Below, one piece after another: positions 53,418 to 62,354 of a stretch of DNA of 64,000 nucleotides; positions within the stretch are counted from its first letter, which is position 1, and each line of letters starts with the position of its first letter. This DNA is from Mycolicibacterium sp. CR10. Lineage in GTDB: Bacteria; Actinomycetota; Actinomycetes; Mycobacteriales; Mycobacteriaceae. The stretch covers positions 1-64,000 of the forward strand of contig NZ_STGE01000003.1 in NCBI RefSeq assembly GCF_005222675.1, written 5' to 3'. A program made the position numbers and the translations under genes. Below the pieces are notes generated by a model. The model saw nothing but the letters and a program-made list of their open reading frames with translations, was not told the DNA's origin and ran no database searches.

Positions 53418-54368
53418 TCAGCTTGCGTAGTCCCAGAACTGCAGTTCGTGCACGGTGGCGAAGAGGACGAGTGTGAGGGCGTAGAGCACGACGATGGCCG
53501 ACGCCCCCACCACGCTGATGCGTGCGCCGGCCCCGTCGACCGGGTCCAGCCATCGCCGGAACGGCCGGGATACACCCGGCATGAACCAGTACTGCAGGGC
53601 GGTCACGCTGATGATCTGGCTGATCCACAACGCCAGCCAGGGTTCGGCGCCGATGCGGTCCAGGGGTGGGCCGACGAATCGCGACAGCAACATCACCGTC
53701 GGGTAGAGCACGAGCAGGACGAGCATCACCGACTTCCAATTGGGCGTCATCAGGGTGCGGCCGCCTTCGATTCGCACCGTGGTGCCGAACGGCGTGGTGT
53801 TCGAGACGGTGGAGAAGTCCTTGCTCAGCGTCGACCGCAGCCCCTGCAGCGCGTCGGTCCTCTCGGCGGAACGCATCCACGTCGACAGGTGTGCCGCGGT
53901 CCGAAACCTGACCATCGACAGCCATTCGCCGTGCTGGTCCATCGGCAACAGGATGGTGCCTTCATAGCCGGGCAGCTCGAGGGCCGCCGTCGTCAGCCGC
54001 ACCTGCATCTCGCGGAACTCGCCCTCGCGGCCGGACGCGACGGCGTGCCGGAACAACCCGACGCCCGGCGGTGCCGGCCCCTCGTCGGTGAGGATCACGT
54101 CCGCCGAGCTGCGCCAGTAGCCTCGCCGCTGCCCGTCACGCAGCACCTCTGCCCGGTGCGAACTGTCGAGCCAGCCGTGCAAGCGCTCCTCGTCGGAAAA
54201 CGTCACGGCGACAGCCCAATCCAGCCGCGGATCGGCATGCTCGGAAACATTGCCCGCCAGGTGGCCCGACGCCGACCGGGCAGAATCCAGCAGATCCTGC
54301 GACCAGAGCCCGAAGCCGGCCGCGTCTCCCTCCCGGTGGAAGACGGTGACCGCCGTCGCGGACGTCAT
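53418..54368 (-). CDS. antibiotic-biosynthesis-monooxygenase-like membrane protein
   Basis: 316 aa. Two ABM-type dimeric alpha-beta barrel repeats fill residues 1-190: FHREGDAAGFGLWSQDLLDSA and VASGREGEFREMQVRLTTAALELPGYEGTILLP. Three hydrophobic segments follow (WKSVMLVLLVLYPTVMLL, LALWISQIISVTALQYW, VVGASAIVVLYALTLVLF). ABM domains without cofactor can oxidise quinones or act as heme-degrading folds; here the fusion to a membrane part makes the role unclear. Its ATG overlaps the guanine deaminase stop by four bases. Confidence 0.8.
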   Translation of the reverse strand: MTSATAVTVFHREGDAAGFGLWSQDLLDSARSASGHLAGNVSEHADPRLDWAVAVTFSDEERLHGWLDSSHRAEVLRDGQRRGYWRSSADVILTDEGPAPPGVGLFRHAVASGREGEFREMQVRLTTAALELPGYEGTILLPMDQHGEWLSMVRFRTAAHLSTWMRSAERTDALQGLRSTLSKDFSTVSNTTPFGTTVRIEGGRTLMTPNWKSVMLVLLVLYPTVMLLSRFVGPPLDRIGAEPWLALWISQIISVTALQYWFMPGVSRPFRRWLDPVDGAGARISVVGASAIVVLYALTLVLFATVHELQFWDYAS

Positions 54369-55783
54369 CGACCCGCCGCATCCGCGACGACCCGCCGACC
54401 CTGCACGTAGACCTCCGCGATCGAGGACTCCCTGATGCCCATCAGGAGTGCGAAAAGAGTCTGGTCACGAGCGAGGTCGGGATCCTCGGCGCGGACGCCG
54501 TGGCGCAATGTTCCGTCGAGCGCGGGAGTGCCGGTGGGATCCACGACGACGAAGTCTGCCTCCTTGCCGAGATCGAAGTTGCCGAACCGGCTTTCCATGT
54601 CGAGGGCGCGTGCACCACCCAGAGTCCCGAGGAACAGCATCTCGGCGGGGTGCATCGAGACACCCTCGTCGCCGGGCTCGTTGATGTGGACCTTGAACGC
54701 ATCACCGAGCACCCGGGGGATCAGCCATTCGTCTCCACCACCGAAATCCGTTCCCGCCGCGATGTTCACGCCGGAGGCGACAGTTCGCCGCCACGGCATC
54801 GTGCCCGACCCCAGGAAGAGTTGCGAGATCGGGCAGTGCGCGATGGAGGTGCCGGTCTCGGCCATCCGCTCCAGTTCGACATCCTGGCAGTGCACGCAGT
54901 GCGCCAGGATGGTCCGCGGGCCCAGCAGACTCTTTCCGCCCACGGCCGATCCTGGCAGGAACTTCCCGTCGTAGGTGTCCAGATACGAATTCACTTGGTA
55001 CGCCTGCTTGGTGGTGTCCACCTCACCGGTTCCCGGGCGATTGTTCTCGTTGAGGTGACTGTGCACATACACACCGCGATCGCGCACCTCGTCGTACAGC
55101 TCGCCGAGATTGCGCAGCGTCTCGGTGGTCACCGACAGCGAGAACCGGGGCACGATCGCGACATGCAGCAGCGCGGTGGACACGTCGCCGGTGTCGGCCG
55201 CGTGCCATCGGTCGATCTCCACACGGGTGAGCCGGATCGCGTCCTGCTCGGAGGTGACCAACGCCTCGGCGGTCGGTCCGCCGACCGTCTGGATACCGCG
55301 GCCGGAGACGATGCGCAGCCCCGCTTTTCGCGTTTCGGCGAACAGCGCATCCTGCGCGTGCGGGAATGCCGACCCGAACACCATGGCGGCGGTGGTGCCC
55401 GCCGCGATCCGCCGGTTGGTGAAGTCGACGGCTGCCTGCTGCGCGAACTCGGGGTCCGCGAACTTCGCCTCCGAGGGGAAGATGCACAGGTTCAGCCACT
55501 CCAGCAGCTGGCCGCCGCCGTAGGAGTCGCCCGCATAGGTCTGCGGAAAGTGGATGTGCGTGTCAACGAAACCCGGCAACAGAAACCCCGGTCGGTGGTC
55601 GTGCACCGAGGCGGTGTCGAACTCGTCGGGCAGCCCATCACGTGGCCCGCAGTAGACGATGGTGCCATCGCCGGCGACGACCAAGGCGCCGTCGGGAACA
55701 GCGACGAGAGCCGTTGCCGCGTCGATGATCTTCGGGTTCCCGGCCAGGTGGAAGATATGGCCCAGATGCACCCGATCAGCCAT
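54365..55783 (-). CDS. guaD: guanine deaminase
   Basis: 472 aa. Metal motifs: DTHIHFPQ (HxH with the family's FPQ), VYVHSHLNENN, LAHCVHCQD and GTDFGGG (Asp). The PQ after HxH and the HLNE string are typical of GuaD. It turns guanine into xanthine in purine salvage. GGGGGT before ATG 55783 fixes the start. It is upstream of the ABM gene, with a four-base overlap. Confidence 0.9.
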   Translation of the reverse strand: MADRVHLGHIFHLAGNPKIIDAATALVAVPDGALVVAGDGTIVYCGPRDGLPDEFDTASVHDHRPGFLLPGFVDTHIHFPQTYAGDSYGGGQLLEWLNLCIFPSEAKFADPEFAQQAAVDFTNRRIAAGTTAAMVFGSAFPHAQDALFAETRKAGLRIVSGRGIQTVGGPTAEALVTSEQDAIRLTRVEIDRWHAADTGDVSTALLHVAIVPRFSLSVTTETLRNLGELYDEVRDRGVYVHSHLNENNRPGTGEVDTTKQAYQVNSYLDTYDGKFLPGSAVGGKSLLGPRTILAHCVHCQDVELERMAETGTSIAHCPISQLFLGSGTMPWRRTVASGVNIAAGTDFGGGDEWLIPRVLGDAFKVHINEPGDEGVSMHPAEMLFLGTLGGARALDMESRFGNFDLGKEADFVVVDPTGTPALDGTLRHGVRAEDPDLARDQTLFALLMGIRESSIAEVYVQGRRVVADAAGR

Positions 55784-55886
55784 GCGAGACCCCCTTTGTC
55801 CGTCGACCGGACAGTGGCGCGCCGCCGATGAGATAGGCGACGGCACAGACGATTCCGCCCACCAACCCGAGGTTCGTGGTGACCAT
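55776..55886 (-). CDS. possible small membrane protein before guaD
   Basis: 36 codons read MVTTNLGLVGGIVCAVAYLI and then GGAPLSGRRTKGVSHG: one plausible helix and a basic tail, a normal positive-inside small membrane protein. Its stop overlaps the guaD start by eight bases. There is no strong ribosome site and no known family, so this is tentative. The longer frame upstream is a shadow. Confidence 0.3.
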   Translation of the reverse strand: MVTTNLGLVGGIVCAVAYLIGGAPLSGRRTKGVSHG

Positions 55887-56081
55887 ACCGACTGCCTGAC
55901 CGTTCAACTGTGAGCAGAGTACCCCGGAACGCCCAACACCGGCTTGCGCCGACATTGCCTCAACTCGCGCCCAGGGTGGCAGAATCTGCACCGGCGTCGC
56001 GGCAGCGGGGCGAGCAAACACTGTCCCGCCGCATCGGCCCTCTGGGCAAGATCGGCGATCGACGCAGCGAAGGGATCCCGG
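55887..56081. other. gap between guaD leader and GAP-family gene
   Basis: No gene is supported here; the frames found are shadows. It should hold the divergent promoters of guaD and the GAP gene. AAGGGA just before 56082 is the ribosome site of the latter. Confidence 0.5.
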
Positions 56082-56753
56082 ATGACGGACCACTGGAGTT
56101 CGATCCTCATCGAGCTCATTCCGTTGGCCCTGATAGTCGCGCTCTCTCCGTTGTCGATCATCCCGGCAGTGCTGGTTCTGCACACCCCGCATCCCCGGCC
56201 CACCGGGCTGGCGTTTCTGGCCGGCTGGCTGGTCGGACTGGCGGCCTTGACCGGCATCTTCCTGATGGCCTCCAATCTGATCGGCGGAATCGGCAAGAGC
56301 CCGCCGAGTTGGGCGTCGTGGCTGCGCATCGCCATTGGTGTCGCACTGATCGTGTTCGGTGCCTATCGCTGGGCGACGCGCAAGAGTTCGGAGCACATGC
56401 CCGGCTGGATGACGCGCATGAGCACGCTGACACCCGGCAAGGCGGCGATCACCGGCGCGGCACTGACCGTGGCCAACCCGAAGGTGCTCTTCATCTGCGC
56501 CGCAGCCGGTTTGGCGATCGGATCAGCCGGGCTGAGCACACCTGCGGTGTGGTTCGCGGAGCTGTGGTATGTCGCGGCGGCGGGATCCACGGTGGCGCTG
56601 CCCATCCTCGGCTACGCGGTGTCGGGCGACCGGCTGGACCCCGCGCTCGACCGGCTCAAGGCCTGGATGGAACGACAGCACGCCACGCTGGTTGCCGTGA
56701 TCCTGGTCGTGATCGGTCTTCTGGTGCTGTACAAGGGAATTCACGGGCTATAA
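56082..56753 (+). CDS. GAP (Sap) family membrane protein
   Basis: 223 aa with six helices: ELIPLALIVALSPLSIIPAVLVLHTPHPRPTGLAFLAGWLVG is the characteristic N-terminus and NPKVLFICAAAGLAIG the central one. The group includes the GPL-addressing and sulfolipid-1-addressing proteins of mycobacteria, which help move glycolipids to the surface. AAGGGA eight bases before ATG 56082 sets the start. The target lipid is unknown. Its stop overlaps the convergent tetR gene by six bases. Confidence 0.84.
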   Translation: MTDHWSSILIELIPLALIVALSPLSIIPAVLVLHTPHPRPTGLAFLAGWLVGLAALTGIFLMASNLIGGIGKSPPSWASWLRIAIGVALIVFGAYRWATRKSSEHMPGWMTRMSTLTPGKAAITGAALTVANPKVLFICAAAGLAIGSAGLSTPAVWFAELWYVAAAGSTVALPILGYAVSGDRLDPALDRLKAWMERQHATLVAVILVVIGLLVLYKGIHGL

Positions 56754-57386
56754 CGCGGGAAGCCCGAGCTCGTCGGCGTCGGCCGTCAGGTACCGCGTCA
56801 CGGTCGGAGCCACCAGTCGCACCACGTCGTCGGTCGGCAGTTCCGACAGCGGCGGCACCGCCATCAGGTAGCGCAGCATCGCCGTCCCCACCAGGCTGCT
56901 CGCCGCCAGCATCGCCCGCAGCCGCGCCTGCGCGTCGCCGCCGATCTCGGCGGACACCGCGGTCAGCACATAGTTCTGCATGAAGCCCCGGAATGCAGCC
57001 AGCGCGTCGGGGTTCGAGGTCGCCGAAGCCAACATGGCCCGCATCGTCGACGCGGTCTCCGGTGCCTCCCAGACACCCAGGTAGGCCCGCACCATCCGGG
57101 TGCCGACGTCAGGTTCGTCGCCGCCGGACCCGCTCACCGCGGCAGCCAGGACCTCGGGATCGATGATCAGCCGGAGGGACTCGCGGAACAGCCGCTCCTT
57201 GGACCCGAAGAGGTAGAGCACCATCGAGGCGTCGACGTGCGCATCGTCGGCGATCGCCCGCAGCGTCGTCTTCTCGTAACCGTCCCGGGCGAAGCGCGCT
57301 TTCGCCGCCGCCAGTACGACGTCCCTGGACACCGGCTCGCCCTGCCGCCGGCCTCTGCGACCGGTCGTTTTTGCTGGTGGTGCCAC
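56748..57386 (-). CDS. TetR family regulator
   Basis: 212 aa. Basic N-terminal tail (AKTTGRRGRRQGEP), then VVLAAAKARFARDGYEKTTLRAIADDAHVDASMVLYLFGSKERL, the TetR helix-turn-helix. The C-terminal domain is alanine-rich and helical. GTG start at 57386. It is divergent from the membrane-protein gene at 57488, and two copies of a 20-base near-palindrome lie between them, so it most likely represses both. Confidence 0.88.
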   Translation of the reverse strand: MAPPAKTTGRRGRRQGEPVSRDVVLAAAKARFARDGYEKTTLRAIADDAHVDASMVLYLFGSKERLFRESLRLIIDPEVLAAAVSGSGGDEPDVGTRMVRAYLGVWEAPETASTMRAMLASATSNPDALAAFRGFMQNYVLTAVSAEIGGDAQARLRAMLAASSLVGTAMLRYLMAVPPLSELPTDDVVRLVAPTVTRYLTADADELGLPAL

Positions 57387-57400
57387 CCGGCGACCCTAAC

Positions 57401-57420
57401 ATTTCAATAGCTGTTGAAAT
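57401..57420. promoter_or_regulatory. TetR operator copy 1
   Basis: ATTTCAATAGCTGTTGAAAT: arms ATTTCAA and TTGAAAT with an AGCT centre; only one pair of positions is mismatched. It lies 15 bases before the tetR start. Copy 2 at 57457-57476 matches it (as reverse complement) at 16 of 20. Confidence 0.7.
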
Positions 57421-57456
57421 CCTGACCCACTGCGCTTACGCTGCGTACACCGCATT

Positions 57457-57476
57457 AATTCAACAGCCAATGAAAA
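57457..57476. promoter_or_regulatory. TetR operator copy 2
   Basis: AATTCAACAGCCAATGAAAA matches the complement of copy 1 at 16 of 20 positions. It overlaps the ribosome-site region of the downstream gene (ATG 57488), so a bound repressor would block it. The centres of the two copies are 56 bases apart. Confidence 0.6.
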
Positions 57477-57487
57477 GGGGACAGGCC

Positions 57488-58510
57488 ATGGTCACCACGA
57501 GCCCGAAGCACGCCCATCACCCGGTGCCCACGCACGAGGTGCCCGCCGCGGTGCGCGCCGCAGGCATCATCATCGGGATCACCGCCGTGCTGGCAATCCT
57601 GGCGATCGCGTTCGCCCTGCCCGCGTCTCGCTCCGGCCCACACGACGTGCCCATCGGCGCCGCAGGCCCCACCGCCGCAGGCGGCCAGATCTCCGCGATG
57701 CTCGATCAGAACGCCCCGGGGGCGTTCGCCGTGACCTACTACCCCAGCCAGGCCGCGCTCACCGATGCCATCAGGCACCGCGACGTCTACGGCGGCATCG
57801 CACTGCCGTCGCAGCCGGGCGGACAAGCCACGCTTCTCGTCGCCTCGGGCGGCAGCCCGGCCGTCGCGCAGCTGCTCACGCAGCTCGGCAGCGAGGTGGG
57901 CCACCGGACTGGGATGCCGCTACAGATGGAGGACCTCGCTCCGCTGCCGCCACGCGATCCACGCGGAGCCGGGCTCGCGGCGTCGGCGCTGCCCATCACG
58001 CTGGCGACCTTCGTACCGGCGATCGCGCTGGTTCTGCTCCTGCGGCGGGAGATCTGGACCCGGTTCGCCGCCGCGGTGGTCTTCGCCGGTAGTGCGGGCC
58101 TCACGATCGCCGCGGTGCTGCGGTACGTTCTCGGGTCCATCGACCAGAACTTCTGGGGCGTCGCGGGGGCGCTGACCCTCGGGGTGGCTGCCGGACTGTT
58201 GTTCATCCTCGGTTTGGGGTCACTGTTCGGCAAGGCCGGTCTGGCCCTCGGCGGCGTGCTGGCGCTGCTCGTCGGGAACCCGCTGTCGGGACTGAGCAGC
58301 GCGCCGGAGCTGCTGCCCACGGGCTGGGGCCAGCTGGGCCAGATGCTGCCCCAGGGCGCCACCGCCACCCTGCTGCGATCGGCGGCCGCATTCGACGGAG
58401 CCGGAGCAACCACCGCGCTCGCCGTCCTGGCCTGCTGGGCACTGGCCGGCACCGCGCTCGGCGTCGTCGCCGCCCTTCGCCGACCGGAGCCCGGCGCCGA
58501 AGTGACTTAG
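57488..58510 (+). CDS. ABC-2/YhgE-Pip-like membrane protein
   Basis: 340 aa. One N-terminal helix (AAGIIIGITAVLAILAIAFALP), a 135-residue outside domain with the DVPIGAAGPTAAGGQI, FAVTYYPSQAALTDAIRHRDVYGGI and LLVASGGSPAV pattern of Pip-type proteins, then six C-terminal helices ending WALAGTALGVVAAL. The layout matches ABC-2 permease-like exporters that work without an adjacent ATPase. AAGGGG precedes ATG 57488; an in-frame ATG at 57470 lies in the operator. It is under the divergent TetR. Confidence 0.8.
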   Translation: MVTTSPKHAHHPVPTHEVPAAVRAAGIIIGITAVLAILAIAFALPASRSGPHDVPIGAAGPTAAGGQISAMLDQNAPGAFAVTYYPSQAALTDAIRHRDVYGGIALPSQPGGQATLLVASGGSPAVAQLLTQLGSEVGHRTGMPLQMEDLAPLPPRDPRGAGLAASALPITLATFVPAIALVLLLRREIWTRFAAAVVFAGSAGLTIAAVLRYVLGSIDQNFWGVAGALTLGVAAGLLFILGLGSLFGKAGLALGGVLALLVGNPLSGLSSAPELLPTGWGQLGQMLPQGATATLLRSAAAFDGAGATTALAVLACWALAGTALGVVAALRRPEPGAEVT

Positions 58511-58521
58511 TATCGTGCGAC

Positions 58522-59688
58522 GTGGGACTCGAAGACCGGGAATCGATGCGCATCCTCCGCGATGCCGTCGATCCCGACCACGGGTCCGAGGCGCTGGTGC
58601 GGGAGATCTACTCCCGGTGGTTCGGCACGGATCTGTCGGCCCGGGACCTCTTCCCGCCGGACATGGAGAAGCAGCGCCAGGTCTTCGCGCACGCCCTCTG
58701 CTGGTTGTGTGACCAGCTGATCGCCCAGCGCGCCGAGGAGCCGGTGGCCTTCCTTGCTCAACTCGGCCGCGACCATCGCAAGTACGGCGTCACCGAACAG
58801 CATTACGCCACGCTGCAGGTGGCGCTGCTCACCACCCTGAGAGCGCATCTCGCCGAGAGCTGGGACCGCCGTCTCAACGAGGCGGTCCACGACGTCGTCG
58901 AGTTGGTCGTCGGCGTGATGAGCGGCGCCGCGGACGCCGAGACCAGCCCGCCGTTCTGCGACGGCACCGTGCTCGAACATCTGCGGCCCACCCGCGACGT
59001 CTCGATCATCCGGCTGAAGATGGACCATCCGCTGTCCTATCTGCCCGGCCAGTACGTCCCCGTCCAGGTCCCGCAGTGGCCGCGCCGGTGGCGCTACCTG
59101 AGCCCGTCGATCCCGGCCGACCCCCAGGGATATATCGAGTTCCATGTCCGTTCGGTTCCCGGCGGGATGGTCAGTACCGCCATCGTCGGCGAAGCGCGCC
59201 CGGGCGATCGGTGGCGGTGCTCCAATCCCCACGGCGCAATGCACATCGACCGCGATGACGGCGACGTGCTCATGGTCGCGGGCTCGACAGGGCTGGCGCC
59301 GCTGAGAACGCTGATCATGGATCTGGCCCGGTTCGGCGAGAACCCCCGGGTTCACCTGTTCTTCGGCGCACGGTATCCGTGCGAGCTGTACGACCTGCGG
59401 ACCCTGTGGGAGATCGCGTCGACGAACCCGTGGCTGTCGGTAACCCCGGTGTCCGAGCATCGGATCAATCCGCCGTGGGCCTCCCAGTTCCCCGACGTAA
59501 CGCCACCGCGTGGGCTGCACGTGCGCCAGACCGGGACCCTGCCCGACATCGTGACGCGCTACGGCAGCTGGAGCGACCGCCAGATCCTGCTGTGCGGCAA
59601 GCCGGAGATGGTGCTGGCCACCAAGGAGGCGCTCGTTGCCAAAGGCGCAGTTGCTGAACGAATTCGCCACGATCCGCTAGCAAGCTAG
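58522..59688 (+). CDS. type II flavohaemoglobin (Rv0385-like)
   Basis: 388 aa. Globin domain in residues 1-140: LGRDHRKYGVTEQHY carries the proximal His. The reductase part has the FAD segment RWRYLSPSIP and the NAD(P) motif VAGSTGLAPLRTLI, ending LLCGKPEMVLATKEAL. It matches M. tuberculosis Rv0385, the type II flavohaemoglobin near clpB, which lacks the usual NO-dioxygenase residues and has been linked to D-lactate oxidation. GTG start at 58522. The exact activity in this organism is inferred. Confidence 0.86.
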   Translation: MGLEDRESMRILRDAVDPDHGSEALVREIYSRWFGTDLSARDLFPPDMEKQRQVFAHALCWLCDQLIAQRAEEPVAFLAQLGRDHRKYGVTEQHYATLQVALLTTLRAHLAESWDRRLNEAVHDVVELVVGVMSGAADAETSPPFCDGTVLEHLRPTRDVSIIRLKMDHPLSYLPGQYVPVQVPQWPRRWRYLSPSIPADPQGYIEFHVRSVPGGMVSTAIVGEARPGDRWRCSNPHGAMHIDRDDGDVLMVAGSTGLAPLRTLIMDLARFGENPRVHLFFGARYPCELYDLRTLWEIASTNPWLSVTPVSEHRINPPWASQFPDVTPPRGLHVRQTGTLPDIVTRYGSWSDRQILLCGKPEMVLATKEALVAKGAVAERIRHDPLAS

Positions 59689-59711
59689 TTGCACGTGGCA
59701 GGATCGCTGGC

Positions 59712-60614
59712 ATGGACGAGTTTGAAACCGTCACGCTGCGCGATCCGTCATCGGCGCTGACCGCCACGTACGTTCCCATTGCAGGCATGGTCGCCTCGTC
59801 GCTGACCGACGACGGCGTGGAACTGCTGGGCCAGCGCCGCGGCGTGCAGGGCTACGTCTCCAACGGCAAGACCATGGGCATTCCCATCCTGTACCCGTGG
59901 GCCAACCGGCTCAGCAGCAACGGCTACGGAGTCGACGGAGCCGTCGTGACGTTGACCCCGGGCACCGGCGGCGTGCGCACCGACCAGCACGGTGTGCCGA
60001 TCCACGGCACGTTGGCCGCCTATAAGGACTGGACCGTCACCACGCTCCTGGAGTCGCAGCTGACCGCCGAGCTCGACTTCGCGGCCCGGCCTGGACTGCT
60101 CGCGACCTTTCCGTTCCCGCATCTGCTGACGTTGGACGTCTCGCTGCTGGACCGCACGCTGACGGTGAAGACCACCGTCTCAGCGACGACGGGTTCGCGG
60201 GTGCCGCTGTGCTTCGGTTTCCACCCCTACCTGCAACTGCCCGGTGTTCCGCGGGCGCAGTGGCAGATCGAGACACCCGCCATGCGCTACCAGCCGGTGA
60301 ACGCGTGGGGCATCCCCACCGGCCGGGTGGAGGATCGCCCGGCGAGCTCGGAGGCGTTGGGCGACAAGTTCATCGACGACGGCTACGACGAAGTCGCGCC
60401 CGGTTCGGTGTTCGCCCTCTCCGGCGGTGACCGACGGATCGAGGTGCATTTCGACCAGGGGTTCACCGCAGCGCAGGTGTTCGCACCCGGCGACGACGAC
60501 GTCGTCTGCTTCGAACCGATGGCCGCACCCACCGACGCCCTGCGGCGCGGCGGCTACCACGAGGTGCAGCCGGGCGAGTCGGTGACGGCCCAGTTCCGGA
60601 TCAAGGTCACCTAG
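59712..60614 (+). CDS. aldose 1-epimerase family protein
   Basis: 300 aa. ILYPWANRL supplies the substrate-binding Asn-Arg, GVPIHGTLAAYKDW the first His, CFGFHPYLQLP the catalytic His and VVCFEPMAAPTDAL the catalytic Glu, so the active site is complete. It interconverts alpha and beta anomers of a sugar (galactose mutarotase fold). It starts 23 bases after the flavohaemoglobin gene; no shared pathway is obvious. Confidence 0.88.
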   Translation: MDEFETVTLRDPSSALTATYVPIAGMVASSLTDDGVELLGQRRGVQGYVSNGKTMGIPILYPWANRLSSNGYGVDGAVVTLTPGTGGVRTDQHGVPIHGTLAAYKDWTVTTLLESQLTAELDFAARPGLLATFPFPHLLTLDVSLLDRTLTVKTTVSATTGSRVPLCFGFHPYLQLPGVPRAQWQIETPAMRYQPVNAWGIPTGRVEDRPASSEALGDKFIDDGYDEVAPGSVFALSGGDRRIEVHFDQGFTAAQVFAPGDDDVVCFEPMAAPTDALRRGGYHEVQPGESVTAQFRIKVT

Positions 60615-60624
60615 CGCGGCGAAC

Positions 60625-60671
60625 GTACGGTTTATGACGCATCCGCCGAGTGCTGCCGTCAGAAACCGTAC
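60625..60671. terminator. bidirectional hairpin between convergent genes
   Basis: Arms of 15 bases, GTACGGTTTATGACG (60625-60639) and CGTCAGAAACCGTAC (60657-60671), pair with one mismatch around a 17-base loop. It lies between the ends of the epimerase gene and hspR, so it can terminate both. Confidence 0.7.
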
Positions 60672-60689
60672 TCTCGGCGCGTGGGGAAG

Positions 60690-61055
60690 CTAGCGCTGGT
60701 TGCGCGGCTGCCACACCACCAGCGCGGTGCTCTTGGCCCGGGGCTGGGCTCGCAGGTGGTCGACTTCTGCGCTCAACTCCCGGATCCGCGCCTGCAGAGC
60801 CTCGACCTGATTGGTCAGCTCGATGATGCGTTTGATTCCGGCGAGATTCACGCCTTCGTCCTGTGACAGCCGCTGCACCTCGCGCAGCAGGTCGACGTCA
60901 CGCTCCGAATAGCGCCGTCCGCCACCCGAACTGCGCTGAGGGCTGACCAGGCCGAGCCGGTCGTACGTGCGCAGCGTCTGCGCATGCATACCGGCCAGCT
61001 CGGCGGCCACCGAGATCAAGAAAGTCCTGGCATCGTCGTTGCGGCGAGCGCTCAT
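60690..61055 (-). CDS. hspR: HspR heat-shock repressor
   Basis: 121 aa, MerR-type winged helix: RTFLISVAAELAGMHAQTLRTYDRLGLVSP is nearly identical to known mycobacterial HspR, followed by GGGRRYSERDVDLLREVQ and a coiled coil (ELTNQVEALQARIRELSAEV) ending KSTALVVW. It represses the dnaK operon and clpB by binding HAIR repeats, with DnaK as co-repressor. Last gene of the dnaK operon here; the HAIR before clpB is at 53321. Confidence 0.96.
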   Translation of the reverse strand: MSARRNDDARTFLISVAAELAGMHAQTLRTYDRLGLVSPQRSSGGGRRYSERDVDLLREVQRLSQDEGVNLAGIKRIIELTNQVEALQARIRELSAEVDHLRAQPRAKSTALVVWQPRNQR

Positions 61056-61119
61056 CGGTGCCCTCGGTTCTTCAGCAAGGGCTCTTCGCGCAAGCGCTCA
61101 TCGCGGCGCACGCAGGTCA

Positions 61120-62307
61120 TCACACACCGGCCCAACCCGCCCGCGGGTCGAACCCGCTGGCGCGCTCGGCTTTGGCGTATGCCTCCAGCGCCTCCGCCGC
61201 CTCACCCTCCAGGTTCGGCGGCACCGCCACCTTGACGGTGACGAGGAGGTCGCCGTGACCGCCGGAGCGCTTGGGGACGCCACGACCCCGCACCCGAAGA
61301 ATTCGGCCGTCCGAGGTGCCCTTGGGCACTCTGACCCCGACCTTGCCCTCCAGTGTGGGTACTGAAAGCGTTGTGCCCAAGGCCAATTCGTGAAAGCTCA
61401 CCGGTACCGACACGGTCAGGTCATCACCATTGCGACCGAACACCTTGTCCGGCTTGACATGTACGGTCACGAACAGGTCGCCTGAGGGTGCCCCCCGAAG
61501 ACCGGCCTCGCCCTGCCCCGCGAGGCGGATGCGCTGACCGTCTTCCACGCCGGGAGGTATCCGGACGTTGATGGTGCGGGTACGGGTGGTGACACCGGTG
61601 CCCTTGCACTCGTCGCACGGATTCTCGATGATCGACCCGCTGCCACGGCATTCCGTGCATGGCTCGGAGAAACCGAACGCACCCTGGTTGCGACTGATGA
61701 CGCCGGCGCCGTTGCAGTTCGGGCACACCTTCGGGCTGGTACCCGGGCGTGCGCCGCTGCCGTGACAGTTGGTGCACGGAGCTGGGCTGGTGAGCCGAAG
61801 CGGCATCGCCACGCCCTTGGTCGCCTCCAGGAAACTGAGCTCGGTCTCGGTCTCGAGATCGTTACCCCGACGAGGACGCGACGGCCGAGGCTGTTGCGCA
61901 CCGCGACCGAACAGTCCGCCGAACAGGTCGCCGATATTCGCGCCGCCCTGCTGGCCTGCGGCATCGAAGAGATCGTTCAGGTTGAATTCCTGACCGTCCC
62001 CGCCGCCGCCGAAACCGCCGAAATTGCCGCCACCGCCACCGCCGTAACGACCGCGACCGAACCCGCCGCCTGCGAACAGCCGGCGGGTTTCGTCGTACTC
62101 CTTGCGCTTGGCCGAATCCGTGAGCACTTCTTTGGCTTCCGATGCGGCCTTGTACCGCTCCTCGGCCGCGGCGTTGCCGGGGTTCCGGTCGGGGTGGTTC
62201 TCCGAGAGAATCTTGCGGGCGGCCCGCTTGATCTCTTTCTCATCGGCGTCGGAGGTGACGCCGAGCTCCTTGTAGAAGTCCTTCTCAACCCATTCTCGCT
62301 GGGCCAT
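61120..62307 (-). CDS. dnaJ: DnaJ co-chaperone (DnaJ1)
   Basis: 395 aa. J domain with the HPD motif (SENHPDRNPG), a Gly/Phe-rich stretch (GGGFGRGRYGGGGGGNFGGFGG), four CxxCxGxG zinc repeats (CTNCHGSG, CPNCNGAG, CTECRGSG, CDECKGTG), and the C-terminal substrate domains. It stimulates DnaK ATPase and delivers clients. Same operon as dnaK-grpE and hspR. Confidence 0.96.
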   Translation of the reverse strand: MAQREWVEKDFYKELGVTSDADEKEIKRAARKILSENHPDRNPGNAAAEERYKAASEAKEVLTDSAKRKEYDETRRLFAGGGFGRGRYGGGGGGNFGGFGGGGDGQEFNLNDLFDAAGQQGGANIGDLFGGLFGRGAQQPRPSRPRRGNDLETETELSFLEATKGVAMPLRLTSPAPCTNCHGSGARPGTSPKVCPNCNGAGVISRNQGAFGFSEPCTECRGSGSIIENPCDECKGTGVTTRTRTINVRIPPGVEDGQRIRLAGQGEAGLRGAPSGDLFVTVHVKPDKVFGRNGDDLTVSVPVSFHELALGTTLSVPTLEGKVGVRVPKGTSDGRILRVRGRGVPKRSGGHGDLLVTVKVAVPPNLEGEAAEALEAYAKAERASGFDPRAGWAGV

Positions 62308-62354
62308 ATCGGGTCACCTCCTCACGCTGCTCGTCGATATCGGTTGATCAATTC

